DNA of 58,392 nt from assembly GCA_903929765.1 (NCBI GenBank), contig CAIYVX010000019.1:1-58392 (forward strand). The letters run 5' to 3'. This DNA is from an uncultured Planctomycetia bacterium. Lineage in GTDB: Bacteria; Planctomycetota; Phycisphaerae; FEN-1346; JAACEH01. The notes beneath the pieces are model-generated. The model saw only the letters and a program-made list of their open reading frames with translations, did no database searches and was not told the origin of the DNA. Below are positions 15,369 through 23,740 of the stretch, one piece after another. The position numbers were made by a program, and so were the translations under genes. Numbering within the stretch: position 1 is the first letter of the stretch; each line of letters opens with the position of its first letter.

Positions 15369-15699
15369 AATTGTGGGCTACCCTTCCGGGACCGGCGTCT
15401 CTAAGAATTACAGATTTGCGGCAGACCATCGCGCCGGTGATTATAAGCCTGCGGACCACCGGATAGCAAGTCTCGTCACGGCAGGGCCAGCCGTCAACGA
15501 ACCGGGTCCGGGCGAGGCTCATTATCCGGGCAAACGTTGACCAGTCACTAGTAATTTTCGGAGTTTCGTTGGGAAAAAAAGAGGAAATCCTGCTAGGCGC
15601 AAGGACGACACAGGCTATGATGTTTTATGCGAAGCGGACTTGACGTGACGCACGGACCATCGTCCCAAGTCACCCAGGGCGACCGCAACCGGTGAAGAC
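15369..15699. other. Divergent intergenic region, 331 bases
   Basis: It lies between the polymerase (minus) and the GT2 gene (plus). On the minus strand it carries the promoter at 15440-15469. On the plus strand TATGAT at 15616-15621 could be a -10 element, but no matching -35 is seen. Confidence 0.55.
15440..15469 (-). promoter_or_regulatory. Sigma-70-like promoter of the polymerase gene
   Basis: On the minus strand: TTGCTA (15464-15469), an 18-base spacer, and a perfect TATAAT (15440-15445). Confidence 0.55.
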
Positions 15700-16659
15700 A
15701 TGGATGCCAAGTCGACAAATTCAGTTGCCGGCGGGTCGCCGTCGCGGCCAGACGTGGCCGTCCTGATTCCTTGCTACAACGAGGAACTGACGGTGGGCAA
15801 GGTCATCGACGATTTTCGGCGGGCGTTGCCCGAGGCCAGGATCATCGTCTTCGACAACTGCTCGACCGACCGTACGGCCACTTTGGCCGCCGAACACGGG
15901 GCCACGGTCCTGCGGGAGTGCCGCCAGGGCAAGGGCTTTGTGGTGGAGAGCATGTTCGACCGCATCAAGGCCGACGCCTATGTGATGGTCGACGGCGATG
16001 ACACCTACCCGGCCGAGAAAGTTCACGAGTTGCTGGCGCCGATCCTGGCCGAAGACGCGGACATGGTCGTCGGCTCGCGTCTGGAGACCCATGCGGCCGC
16101 CTCGTTCCGCCCGCTGCACGTGGCCGGCAACAACCTGGTGCGGGCGCTGGTGAACCTGCTGACCCATTCCCACCTGAAAGACATCATGAGCGGCTACCGG
16201 GCCTTCAGCCGCCGTCTGGTTGACCGCCTTCCGGTCGTGGCGTCCGGGTTCGACATTGAGACCGAGATGACCGTCCAAGCCGTCTATTACCAGATGAAGA
16301 TCGTCGAGGTTCCGGTGGCCTATGGCGAACGTCCGACCGGCAGCGAAAGCAAGCTGTCGACGTTTCGCGACGGATTTCTGGTGCTGTGGAAGATTTTCGG
16401 CCTGTTCCGTTCGCTGAAGCCGTTGACGTTTTTCGGCAGCATCGGCCTGCTTTGCTGCGCCGCCGGACTGCTGGCCGGGGTTCTGCCGATCCACGACTAT
16501 CTGACCGAGCCCGGGCACTATGTGCGCCACGTGCCGCTGGGGATTCTGGCCTCGGCCCTGATGATCATAGCGCTGGGCAACATTTCACTGGGCATTCTGC
16601 TGCACACACTCAATTGGCGGCTGCGGGAACTGCATAGCGTGCTGATCCGTCGCCGCTGA
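15700..16659 (+). CDS. GT2 glycosyltransferase, DPM1/GtrB-like, with C-terminal membrane anchor
   Basis: 319 residues. The GT-A fold is plain: VAVLIPCYNEELTVGKVI at the start, IIVFDNCSTDRT, the nucleotide/metal DGDDTYPAE (DxD), and GYRAFSRRLV before FDIETEMTVQA. Two hydrophobic segments (about 248-268 and 283-308) end the protein. These features fit polyprenyl-phosphate glycosyltransferases that make the lipid-linked sugar donors GT-C enzymes use. That fits the many GT-C-like membrane proteins that follow. Confidence 0.88.
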   Translation: MDAKSTNSVAGGSPSRPDVAVLIPCYNEELTVGKVIDDFRRALPEARIIVFDNCSTDRTATLAAEHGATVLRECRQGKGFVVESMFDRIKADAYVMVDGDDTYPAEKVHELLAPILAEDADMVVGSRLETHAAASFRPLHVAGNNLVRALVNLLTHSHLKDIMSGYRAFSRRLVDRLPVVASGFDIETEMTVQAVYYQMKIVEVPVAYGERPTGSESKLSTFRDGFLVLWKIFGLFRSLKPLTFFGSIGLLCCAAGLLAGVLPIHDYLTEPGHYVRHVPLGILASALMIIALGNISLGILLHTLNWRLRELHSVLIRRR

Positions 16660-16735
16660 ACCATCTCGGCGCACCCGACGAAAGCCCTCTGCCGCAGCAG
16701 CTAGGGCACTTAACGTTTGAATGGTTGCACCTCAT

Positions 16736-16850
16736 GTGCCACGGGCGGCTTGACCGACCGTGTGCTTGTCATGGGTGCTGCGCGAACATGGCGGCAAACA
16801 CCGCCGCCATGCCACCCGTCGCCCACACTCAATCGTGAAGTGCTCTAGGG
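16736..16850. repeat. Hairpins between converging genes, including an F-like repeat
   Basis: CATGGCGGC and GCCGCCATG (16788-16812) form a nine-base stem. On the minus strand it begins GGGTGGCATGG, matching the family F repeats at 45675 and 53648. The gap separates the GT2 gene from the converging membrane-protein array and may stop transcription from both sides. Confidence 0.6.
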
Positions 16851-18491
16851 CGAGGTTCGGTGGTAGAGAATCCAGAGTGCATTTTCGTTGACGCGCGAGA
16901 AATGACTTTCGAAGTAGGCTTTTCGGTCAGGTCGGCTCATGGCCCCGATCCAATCGTAGTCATTTTTTTTGTATTTAAGAATCCACTGGGTGTCTTCCAG
17001 GAAAGAGGGCACCAGGAAGGGGTGGCGTTCGGGGGGGACGATCGACCAGAGGAGACTGGTGACGATGCTGCCCCGGGCTGGCGGATTGCCCACCATGTGG
17101 TTAAACGGCGCGATCTCGCAGGCGCAAATCCAAAGCACTTCATTGTGCGGCACATGAGCGGCGTGCAGGAGGTCCATCCCCTCCAGCACCAGATCTTTGT
17201 ACTCAGGGTCGTTGTAGTACTTTAAAGCGGCGAGGCCTTCGGCGTCTGTCTCCGGGGCACGATGACCGGCGGGGAGTTCCTTCGTTGGCACGAAGGTCTT
17301 CACCGTCATGTGCAGAAAGGCTCGGCTCAGCAGGCAGTTCTTCGGTTCCGTGGCCAGGAGCATCACCGCGATAAGCAGGGCGCAATAGAGGCCGAGGCGG
17401 CTGAGCGTCGCCTTCTTTTCCTGGGCGGTTCTGGCGGCAAAAAGGACGGCGGCCAGGGGGACCACGCCGAGGAACGGGATATTCTCCAGTTGCTGGCAGG
17501 AGGAGGAGGTGCCCAAAAGAAAGGCCCCCATGGAGACGAGGCTGAAGAGGCCCAACTGCAGAAGGCGCCGGAACGGCGCCGCACATTGGTGGGCGAAGAC
17601 CAGGGCAATCAGGACGGCCACGCCGGCCGCGCTCCAGGTATGGGTGAACTGGATATACCTGAGGGGAATCAAGAAGGTATTGATGTCGCTGCCGAAGTCG
17701 CTGGTCAGGAGGCTGAGGTAGGGTCGCCACCCGCCGCCCGGCTCGGACAAGGCCATCGCCAGGAGCGCGAAGAGAACCAGGCCGATCAGGCCCCAAAAAC
17801 GCTTCTCTCCGGGCCGGGGCCAGAGGCACCGGATCAGAACGTAGGCCACGACCGCGCCGACCGCGAACCAGGCCTTGACCGAGAAGGCCACGGCCAGGGC
17901 CAACGCTTCCAGGAACACGTCGCCGCAGAAGCCGGCGGTCGTAGGCTTTTGCCGTGGGATGAGGATCGAGAGGAAGAACGCCGCCAGGGCCACGTAACAG
18001 ATCGCGTTGTAATACATGGCGTAGCCGAACTCTCTCCAGGTCATGTCTCCCAGCGGGGTAGCCGTGATCAGCAGGAGTTCGGCGGCGGCCAGAAAGAGGA
18101 GCGACCAGACCAGGCGAAGCCGCGGCAGGGCGACCAGGTAGAGGAGCAGACCCAGAAAGACGGCGAAGATGCCCTGGGCCCAATGCAGGGCCACCGGCGA
18201 GGCGGAGTCAGAGAGACGGATGCCCACAGCCACGAGCCAGACGTACAACGGTCCCCAATGCGAGGCAATGAAGTCGACGTTGAGTCGGTGGCCGTGGAGA
18301 ACGCGATTGCCGGCCTCAACATGCCCGATGGTATCCTGGAGAAAGAGGGTCGAGGCGACCGGCCCCGTGGCCCAGAGCAGCAGGAGGACGGCGCCAGTGA
18401 CCAGGAACCAGCCGCCGGCGGCCTTCCAGAACGATATGGCTTCGGGCAGTTGCAGCGAGTCCCAGAGCGATTTTTCAGCGCGACTGATCAT
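16845..18491 (-). CDS. GT-C-like membrane protein, tandem copy 1
   Basis: 548 residues and about ten membrane spans, with a soluble C-terminal third. The first loop holds DTIGHVEAGNRVLHG, then FIASHWGPLYVWL, the acidic-residue and gly-pro-leu pattern of GT-C glycosyltransferases, which take sugars from polyprenyl-phosphate carriers. The family is not one I can name. The C-terminal domain ends with DRKAYFESHFSRVNENALWILYHRT, shared by all three copies. Copy 1 is the most diverged of the three. AAGGCGAAAAGGA precedes the start, as in copy 2. Confidence 0.75.
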   Translation of the reverse strand: MISRAEKSLWDSLQLPEAISFWKAAGGWFLVTGAVLLLLWATGPVASTLFLQDTIGHVEAGNRVLHGHRLNVDFIASHWGPLYVWLVAVGIRLSDSASPVALHWAQGIFAVFLGLLLYLVALPRLRLVWSLLFLAAAELLLITATPLGDMTWREFGYAMYYNAICYVALAAFFLSILIPRQKPTTAGFCGDVFLEALALAVAFSVKAWFAVGAVVAYVLIRCLWPRPGEKRFWGLIGLVLFALLAMALSEPGGGWRPYLSLLTSDFGSDINTFLIPLRYIQFTHTWSAAGVAVLIALVFAHQCAAPFRRLLQLGLFSLVSMGAFLLGTSSSCQQLENIPFLGVVPLAAVLFAARTAQEKKATLSRLGLYCALLIAVMLLATEPKNCLLSRAFLHMTVKTFVPTKELPAGHRAPETDAEGLAALKYYNDPEYKDLVLEGMDLLHAAHVPHNEVLWICACEIAPFNHMVGNPPARGSIVTSLLWSIVPPERHPFLVPSFLEDTQWILKYKKNDYDWIGAMSRPDRKAYFESHFSRVNENALWILYHRTSP

Positions 18492-18606
18492 TCCTTTTCG
18501 CCTTTACTCGACCTACCCTGTTATTCTGCCGGACTTTTTTCTAAATCGATCCACCTGGCGTTATATCGACACGGCGCCCCTCGTGTCTATCCTAAAACCC
18601 GGCGCT

Positions 18607-20256
18607 CTATGGCGCGGTTCGGTGGTAGAGAATCCAGCGCTCATTTTCGCCGACTTGGGCGAAATGGGACTCGAAGTAGGCTTTCCGATCGGGCCGGCAC
18701 ATGACCACTTGCCAGTCGAAGGCAAGTTCCTTAATTTTCAGAACCCACTGCGTATCTTCCATGAAGGAAGAAGGCCGCAAGAGGGGGTGCCGCGCGGGCG
18801 GAAGGCCCGCATTGACGAGACAGAAGACAATGCTGCCCTTGGGCGGCGGATTACCGACGATGTGGTTAAACTGGCCGTAATCGGTGTCAATCCAGAGGAC
18901 TTCCGTCTGTGGAACTTTGGCGGTCCGGAGGAGATCGATCCCAAAGAGCAGATTTTTCCGGAAGTCCTTGTCGATGTCGTTGTAGTACTTCAAAAACACG
19001 GGGTCGGTGGCGGCGATCCTTGGGTCCACCTGGCTATCTTCTAACTTGGCCGTGTGGTAGGTCTTGACCGACAGATTCAGGAAAGTCCGGCTCAGTAAGC
19101 TATTTTTCGGATCCTGGGCCAAAAGAAGCACGGCGATGAGCAGGGCGGCATAGAGTCCGAGGCGTTCCAGGGGCGTCTTCTGATCCCCGGCGGTTCTGGC
19201 CGCGAACAGGACGGACGCCAGAGGCACCACGCCCAGGAACGGGATGGTGTCCAGATTCTGCGCCGACGAGCTGGTGCCCAGCATAAAAGCCCCCGTGGCC
19301 GCGAGGCTATAGAGGCCCATTTGCAGCAGTCGTCTCCACGGCATGGCACAGTAGTGGGCGAAGAGCAGGGCGATCAGGACGGCCAGGAGCGCCGTACTCC
19401 ACGTTCGTGATAATGGTAAAAACCTCATGGGCAGCAAGACCGGATTGATATTGGAGCCCGCGGCGCTTTTCAGGATGCTCAGGTAGGGCCGCCACCCGCC
19501 GCCCGGCTCGGACAGAGCCACGGCCAGGACGGCGAAGAGGGCCAGGCCGATCAGGCCCCAGAAGCGTTTCTCGCCGGGCCGGGGCCAGAGGCACCGGATC
19601 AGGACATAGGCGGGCAGGGCGCCGAAGGCGAACCAGGCCTTGAGCGAGAACAGCAGGGCCAGCGAGAAGCTTTCCAACAGGACGTCGCACCAGCAGCCGG
19701 CCAGGGTGGATTCGCGGCGCGGGATCAAAAGGGAAACGAACAGGGCGGCCAGCGGGACGAAGCACATGGCGTTGTAATACATGGCATAGCTGAACTCGCT
19801 CCAGACGGTCCGTCCCAGCGGGGTGGACAGGATCAGCAGCAAGTCGGCCGCCAGGAGCAGGAACAGGGCCCAAGGAAGGCGGAGTCGCGGCAGGGCGACC
19901 AGGTAGAGGAGCGTGCCCAAAAAGATGACGGCGAGGGCCTGGGCCCAATGCAGGGCCAGCGGCGAAGCGGAGCCCGAGAGACGGATGCCCACGGCCACGA
20001 GCCAGACGTACAACGGTCCCCAATGCGAGGCAATGAAGTCGACGTTGAGTCGCTGGCCGTGGAGAACGCGATTGCCGGCCTCGACATGGCCGATGGTGTC
20101 GAAAGAAAATAGGTTAGAAACAATCGGCCCCGTGACCCAGAGCAGCAGCAGGACGGCGCCGGTGACCAGAATCCAGCCGCCGGCAGCTTTCAGAAACGAA
20201 ATGCTCTCGGGCGGTTGCAGCGAGTCCCAAAGCGATTTTTCGGCGCGACTGCTCAT
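18607..20256 (-). CDS. GT-C-like membrane protein, tandem copy 2
   Basis: 549 residues, the same architecture as copies 1 and 3 (first-loop DTIGHVEAGNRVLHGQ and FIASHWGPLYVWL, then about ten spans). It is closest to copy 3: long stretches such as the region around WPRPGEKRFWGLIGLALFAV and the C-terminal AKVPQTEVLWID are nearly identical. The intergenic DNA before it repeats that of copy 1 and copy 3, so whole gene-plus-spacer units were duplicated. Function is inferred as in copy 1. Confidence 0.75.
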   Translation of the reverse strand: MSSRAEKSLWDSLQPPESISFLKAAGGWILVTGAVLLLLWVTGPIVSNLFSFDTIGHVEAGNRVLHGQRLNVDFIASHWGPLYVWLVAVGIRLSGSASPLALHWAQALAVIFLGTLLYLVALPRLRLPWALFLLLAADLLLILSTPLGRTVWSEFSYAMYYNAMCFVPLAALFVSLLIPRRESTLAGCWCDVLLESFSLALLFSLKAWFAFGALPAYVLIRCLWPRPGEKRFWGLIGLALFAVLAVALSEPGGGWRPYLSILKSAAGSNINPVLLPMRFLPLSRTWSTALLAVLIALLFAHYCAMPWRRLLQMGLYSLAATGAFMLGTSSSAQNLDTIPFLGVVPLASVLFAARTAGDQKTPLERLGLYAALLIAVLLLAQDPKNSLLSRTFLNLSVKTYHTAKLEDSQVDPRIAATDPVFLKYYNDIDKDFRKNLLFGIDLLRTAKVPQTEVLWIDTDYGQFNHIVGNPPPKGSIVFCLVNAGLPPARHPLLRPSSFMEDTQWVLKIKELAFDWQVVMCRPDRKAYFESHFAQVGENERWILYHRTAP

Positions 20257-20375
20257 TCCTTTTCGCCTTTACTCGGCCTACACTGTCAGGCCACCGGACC
20301 ATTCAACCTCATACGACCATCGTGTCAAAATAACAGTGCCACGGCGACACTGGCGTCTATCCCAAACCCGGCGCT

Positions 20376-22019
20376 CTAGGGCGCGGTGCGGTGGTAAAGA
20401 ATCCAACGCTCATTTTCGCCGACTTGGGCGAAATGGGACTCGAAGTAGGCTTTCCGGTCGGGCCGGCTAAAGGCCACCAACCCCATGTAATCGAAGTTCT
20501 TATTGTCCAGAATCCACTGCGTATCTTCCATGAAGGAAGAAGGCTGCAGGAGGATGTGCTGCGCGGGCTGGAGGGCCGTGTAGACGAGACAGAGGACAAT
20601 GCTGCCCTTGGGCGGCGGATTGCCGACGATGTGGTTAAACTGGCTGTAATCGGAGTCAATCCAGAGGACTTCCGTCTGCGGCACTTTGGCGGTCCGGAGG
20701 AGATCAAGCCCCAACAGCACATTTTTCCGGAAGTCCGGGTCATTGTAGTACTTCAAGGACGCGCTATCGGCGGCGGAGATATTTGTCTCCGCTTGGCGGG
20801 CTTCCGCCCTGACCGAGGCGAAGCTCCTGACCTGGACCTTCAGGAAGGTCCGGCTGAGGAAGCTATTTTTCGGATCCTGGGCCAAAAGAAGCACGACGCT
20901 GAACAGGGCGGCATAGAGTCCGAGGCGTTCCAGGAGCGTCTTTTGTTCCCGGGCGGTTCTGGCCGCAAACAGGACGGTCGCCAGAGGCGCCACGCCCATG
21001 AGCGGCAGGGTATCCAGATTTTGCGCGGACGAGGCGGTGCCCAGCATAAAAGCCCCCATGGCCGCGAGGCTATAGAGGCCCATCTGGAGCAGGCGCCGCC
21101 AGGGCAGGGCACATTGGCGGGCGAAGACCAGGGCCAGCAGGACGGCCAGGAGCGCCACGCTCCAGGTTCGTGAAAATTGTATATATCTCATGGGCAGCAA
21201 GGCCGGATTGACGCCACACTCTCTGGCGCTGTTCAGGAGGGCCAGGTACGGTCGCAAGCCGCCCCCCGGCGCTGACAGGACCGCGGTCAGGACGGCGAAG
21301 AGGGCCAGACCGATCAAGCCCCAGAAACGTTTCTCGCCGGGCCGGGGCCAGAGGCAACGGATCAGGACATAGCCGGGCAGCGCGCCGACCGCGTACCAGG
21401 CCTTGAGCGAGAACAGCAGGGCCAGCAACAAGCCTTCCAACAGGACGTCGCACCAGCGGCCGGCCGGGGTGGATTCGCGGCGCGGGATCAAAAGGGAGAC
21501 GAACAGGGCGGCCAGCGGGACGAAGCACATGACGTTGTAATACATGGCGTAGCCGAATTCGTGCCAGACGGCGCGTCCCAGCGGCGTGGCCAGGATCAGC
21601 AGCAAGTCGGCCGCAAGGAGCAGGAACAAGGCCCAAGTAAGCCGGAGCCGCGGCAGGGCGACCAGGTAGAGGAGCGTGCCCAAAAAGATGACGGAGAGGG
21701 CCTGGAGCCAATGATGTGCCAGCGGCGAGGCGGAGCCCGAGAGACGGATGCCCAAAGCCACGAGCCAGAGGTATAAGGGTCCCCAATGCGAGGCGATGAA
21801 GTCGACGTTGAGTCGCTGGCCGTGGAGAATGCGATTGCCGGACTCAACATGGCCGAGGGTATCGTCGGGAAAGATGTTCGAGGGGACCGGACCCGTGACC
21901 CAGAGCAGCAGGAGGACGGCGCCGGTGACCAGGATCCAGCCGCCGGCGGCCTTCGGGAACGATATTCTTTCGGGCGGTTGAAGCGAGTCCCAGAGCGATT
22001 TTTCAGCGTGCCAGGCCAT
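20376..22019 (-). CDS. GT-C-like membrane protein, tandem copy 3
   Basis: 547 residues. The frame is open to 22199, but homology to the other two copies begins at AWHAEKSLWDSLQ, so the ATG at 22017-22019 is chosen; AAGGC lies upstream as in its paralogs. The first loop reads DTLGHVESGNRILHGQ and FIASHWGPLYLWL. Divergence from copy 2 is concentrated in an extracytoplasmic segment near residues 400-430, which may reflect a different sugar or acceptor. It is the promoter-proximal copy: a possible promoter at 22119-22148 would read all three. Confidence 0.75.
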   Translation of the reverse strand: MAWHAEKSLWDSLQPPERISFPKAAGGWILVTGAVLLLLWVTGPVPSNIFPDDTLGHVESGNRILHGQRLNVDFIASHWGPLYLWLVALGIRLSGSASPLAHHWLQALSVIFLGTLLYLVALPRLRLTWALFLLLAADLLLILATPLGRAVWHEFGYAMYYNVMCFVPLAALFVSLLIPRRESTPAGRWCDVLLEGLLLALLFSLKAWYAVGALPGYVLIRCLWPRPGEKRFWGLIGLALFAVLTAVLSAPGGGLRPYLALLNSARECGVNPALLPMRYIQFSRTWSVALLAVLLALVFARQCALPWRRLLQMGLYSLAAMGAFMLGTASSAQNLDTLPLMGVAPLATVLFAARTAREQKTLLERLGLYAALFSVVLLLAQDPKNSFLSRTFLKVQVRSFASVRAEARQAETNISAADSASLKYYNDPDFRKNVLLGLDLLRTAKVPQTEVLWIDSDYSQFNHIVGNPPPKGSIVLCLVYTALQPAQHILLQPSSFMEDTQWILDNKNFDYMGLVAFSRPDRKAYFESHFAQVGENERWILYHRTAP

Positions 22020-22118
22020 TGCTTTTCGCCTTAACTCGAGCGTACCTGTTGGAACGGGATTTTCCAGACAAACCTGCCTCGCAATACCATCGGGCGACCT
22101 GGACCTGGAGAACAATTT

Positions 22119-22148
22119 ATTATAGTAACCCGCTCCCGCCAGCGTCCA
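22119..22148 (-). promoter_or_regulatory. Possible promoter of the three-copy array
   Basis: On the minus strand: a perfect TATAAT (22119-22124), and TGGACG (22143-22148) at 18 bases. The -35 match is only moderate. Confidence 0.4.
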
Positions 22149-22180
22149 CATTTTTCCGTCCCCGTCCCCGCCCTTCTCAT

Positions 22181-22209
22181 TTGCCAAGTTGGGAGGCAAA
22201 TTCTATAAT
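22181..22209 (+). promoter_or_regulatory. Sigma-70 promoter of the GT-C pair
   Basis: TTGCCA (22181-22186), a 17-base spacer, and TATAAT (22204-22209). This gives a 5' leader of about 57 bases before the start at 22274, and probably drives transcription through to 27587. Confidence 0.8.
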
Positions 22210-22273
22210 GCCCGGCGGCGAACCGTCGAAGGCCTTTCCCGCGATTCCGTAGCAATAATAAAGGAGCAGGGTA

Positions 22274-23695
22274 ATGAGCAGCGAAGCGCGGCCCGGGGAG
22301 AGTGGTACGAGCCTGTGGCGCGACCGGCGATTGTGGCTGGTGGCGGCGGTGGCGCTGGCGGTGCGGGCCGGGCTGCTGGCGGCGGCGCTGGGGACGGGGG
22401 TCACGGCGGAGTTGCCGGATTCGCCGTCCTATGAACACCCGGCCCAAAGCTTCCTGGCGGCGGGGATTTTTTCGCAGGATCAGTCACCGCCTTACACGAT
22501 TGACATTTTGCGGACGCCGGGCTATCCGCTTTTTCTGGCCGGGGTCTGGCGGGCCTGGGGCGTGGGGAACCATGTGGCTCTGGAGGTCATCCAAGTCGTC
22601 CTGAGCGTATTGGCGGTGATCCTGGTGTATGCGGCGGCGCGGCCTTTGGTGGGTCGGCGCGGGGCCGTGGTGGCGGGGTTGTTGCTGGCGGTGAGCGGTC
22701 TGAGCGCCGCCCTGCCCTGCTATGTGTTGGGCGACGCGCTGTTCCAGTTCTGGATGGCATTGTGGCTGCTCCTGCTGGTGCGTTATGTCGTGGACCGTTC
22801 GTGGGTCAATCTGCTGGCGGTGGCCGTGGTGGCGGGTTTGGGATCCTATGTGCGTCCGGCGGGGATGTTGCTGCCTGGGGTGGTGGCGTTGGTCGCGTTG
22901 TGGCCGAGAGCGGAGAGCCGGAGAACGGCCGCCGGCGGCTCAGGTCAAGGCGGCGGTCTTGGTCGGCGGCTCGGTCAGGCGGTGGCGGTGCTGCTGGTGC
23001 CGGCGTTGATCTTGTTTCCGTGGATGGTTCGCAATCACCTGGGCGCGGACACGTGGGAGCCGACCGTGATAACATCATGGACCATGTTGAATTTTCGCGC
23101 GCCGGAGGTGAAAAGTATAGCCGAAGGCCAGGTCTTTAATCATGAGGCCCAGACTGAGTTTTTTGCGGAGGCGGCGGCGCGGACTCCGGCGAATGCGACG
23201 CCAGGCGAACGGTCTCGGATCGGTGGGGCGGTAGCGCTGGAATACATGCGGCAACATCCCTGGGCGACGGCGCGGGCCTATGCCAACGGCGCGGTGACCC
23301 TGCTGCTCTTGCCGGACCATTGGGGCGTGCCGCACCTGCTGGGTGTGACCGAAGAGGGCGGGCTGTTGCACGGCGGCGGAGGCTGGTACGAGAAGGCGCG
23401 GGCGATGCTGGGGCGCTATCACGGAGTGACACTAGCCTATATGGCCTGGGAGACGGCGTGGCTGGGGCTGGTCTGGTTGATGGCTCTGGCGGGGTGGTTG
23501 CGGCTCAGGCGCCGGGGTCAGGCGGCGGCCGCGAACGCCCTGGTTCTGGTGGTGATATGCCTGCTGGTCACGGCCCTTGGTCCGGAAGCGGTGACGCGGT
23601 ACCGAGCGCCGCTGCTGGTGCCGCTGGTGGTGCTGGCGGGAGCGATGTGGTGGCAGACGACGAAGCCGAGCCAGGACCGCCGGGTTTCGGCCTGA
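22274..23695 (+). CDS. GT-C family glycosyltransferase-like membrane protein (pair member 1)
   Basis: 473 residues, about ten membrane spans. The first extracytoplasmic loop has ELPDSPSYEHPAQSFLAAG and then DILRTPGYPLFLAGVW, the acidic pair and R-x-P-G-Y-P-L motif of PMT_2/ArnT-like GT-C enzymes. A later loop carries FPWMVRNHLGADTWEP and TSWTMLNF. Such enzymes move a sugar from a polyprenyl-phosphate donor to a lipid, glycan or protein outside the membrane. A start-proximal GGAG is present. It is a clear paralog of the next gene. Confidence 0.8.
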   Translation: MSSEARPGESGTSLWRDRRLWLVAAVALAVRAGLLAAALGTGVTAELPDSPSYEHPAQSFLAAGIFSQDQSPPYTIDILRTPGYPLFLAGVWRAWGVGNHVALEVIQVVLSVLAVILVYAAARPLVGRRGAVVAGLLLAVSGLSAALPCYVLGDALFQFWMALWLLLLVRYVVDRSWVNLLAVAVVAGLGSYVRPAGMLLPGVVALVALWPRAESRRTAAGGSGQGGGLGRRLGQAVAVLLVPALILFPWMVRNHLGADTWEPTVITSWTMLNFRAPEVKSIAEGQVFNHEAQTEFFAEAAARTPANATPGERSRIGGAVALEYMRQHPWATARAYANGAVTLLLLPDHWGVPHLLGVTEEGGLLHGGGGWYEKARAMLGRYHGVTLAYMAWETAWLGLVWLMALAGWLRLRRRGQAAAANALVLVVICLLVTALGPEAVTRYRAPLLVPLVVLAGAMWWQTTKPSQDRRVSA

Positions 23696-23740
23696 CGAGA
23701 GTTGGCAGCGCCGTTATTAATATTAATAGGGACTTAAGGG

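Noticed and set aside
17262-18704. 480-codon plus-strand frame over two membrane-protein genes
   Set aside because: It runs through one gene, a spacer and into the next, is very polar and Gln/Arg-rich, and mirrors the hydrophobic real proteins.
23702-23726. Promoter between the two GT-C pair genes (TTGGCA with TATTAA)
   Set aside because: The spacing of about 13 bases is too short, and the genes are only 45 bases apart, so read-through is more likely.
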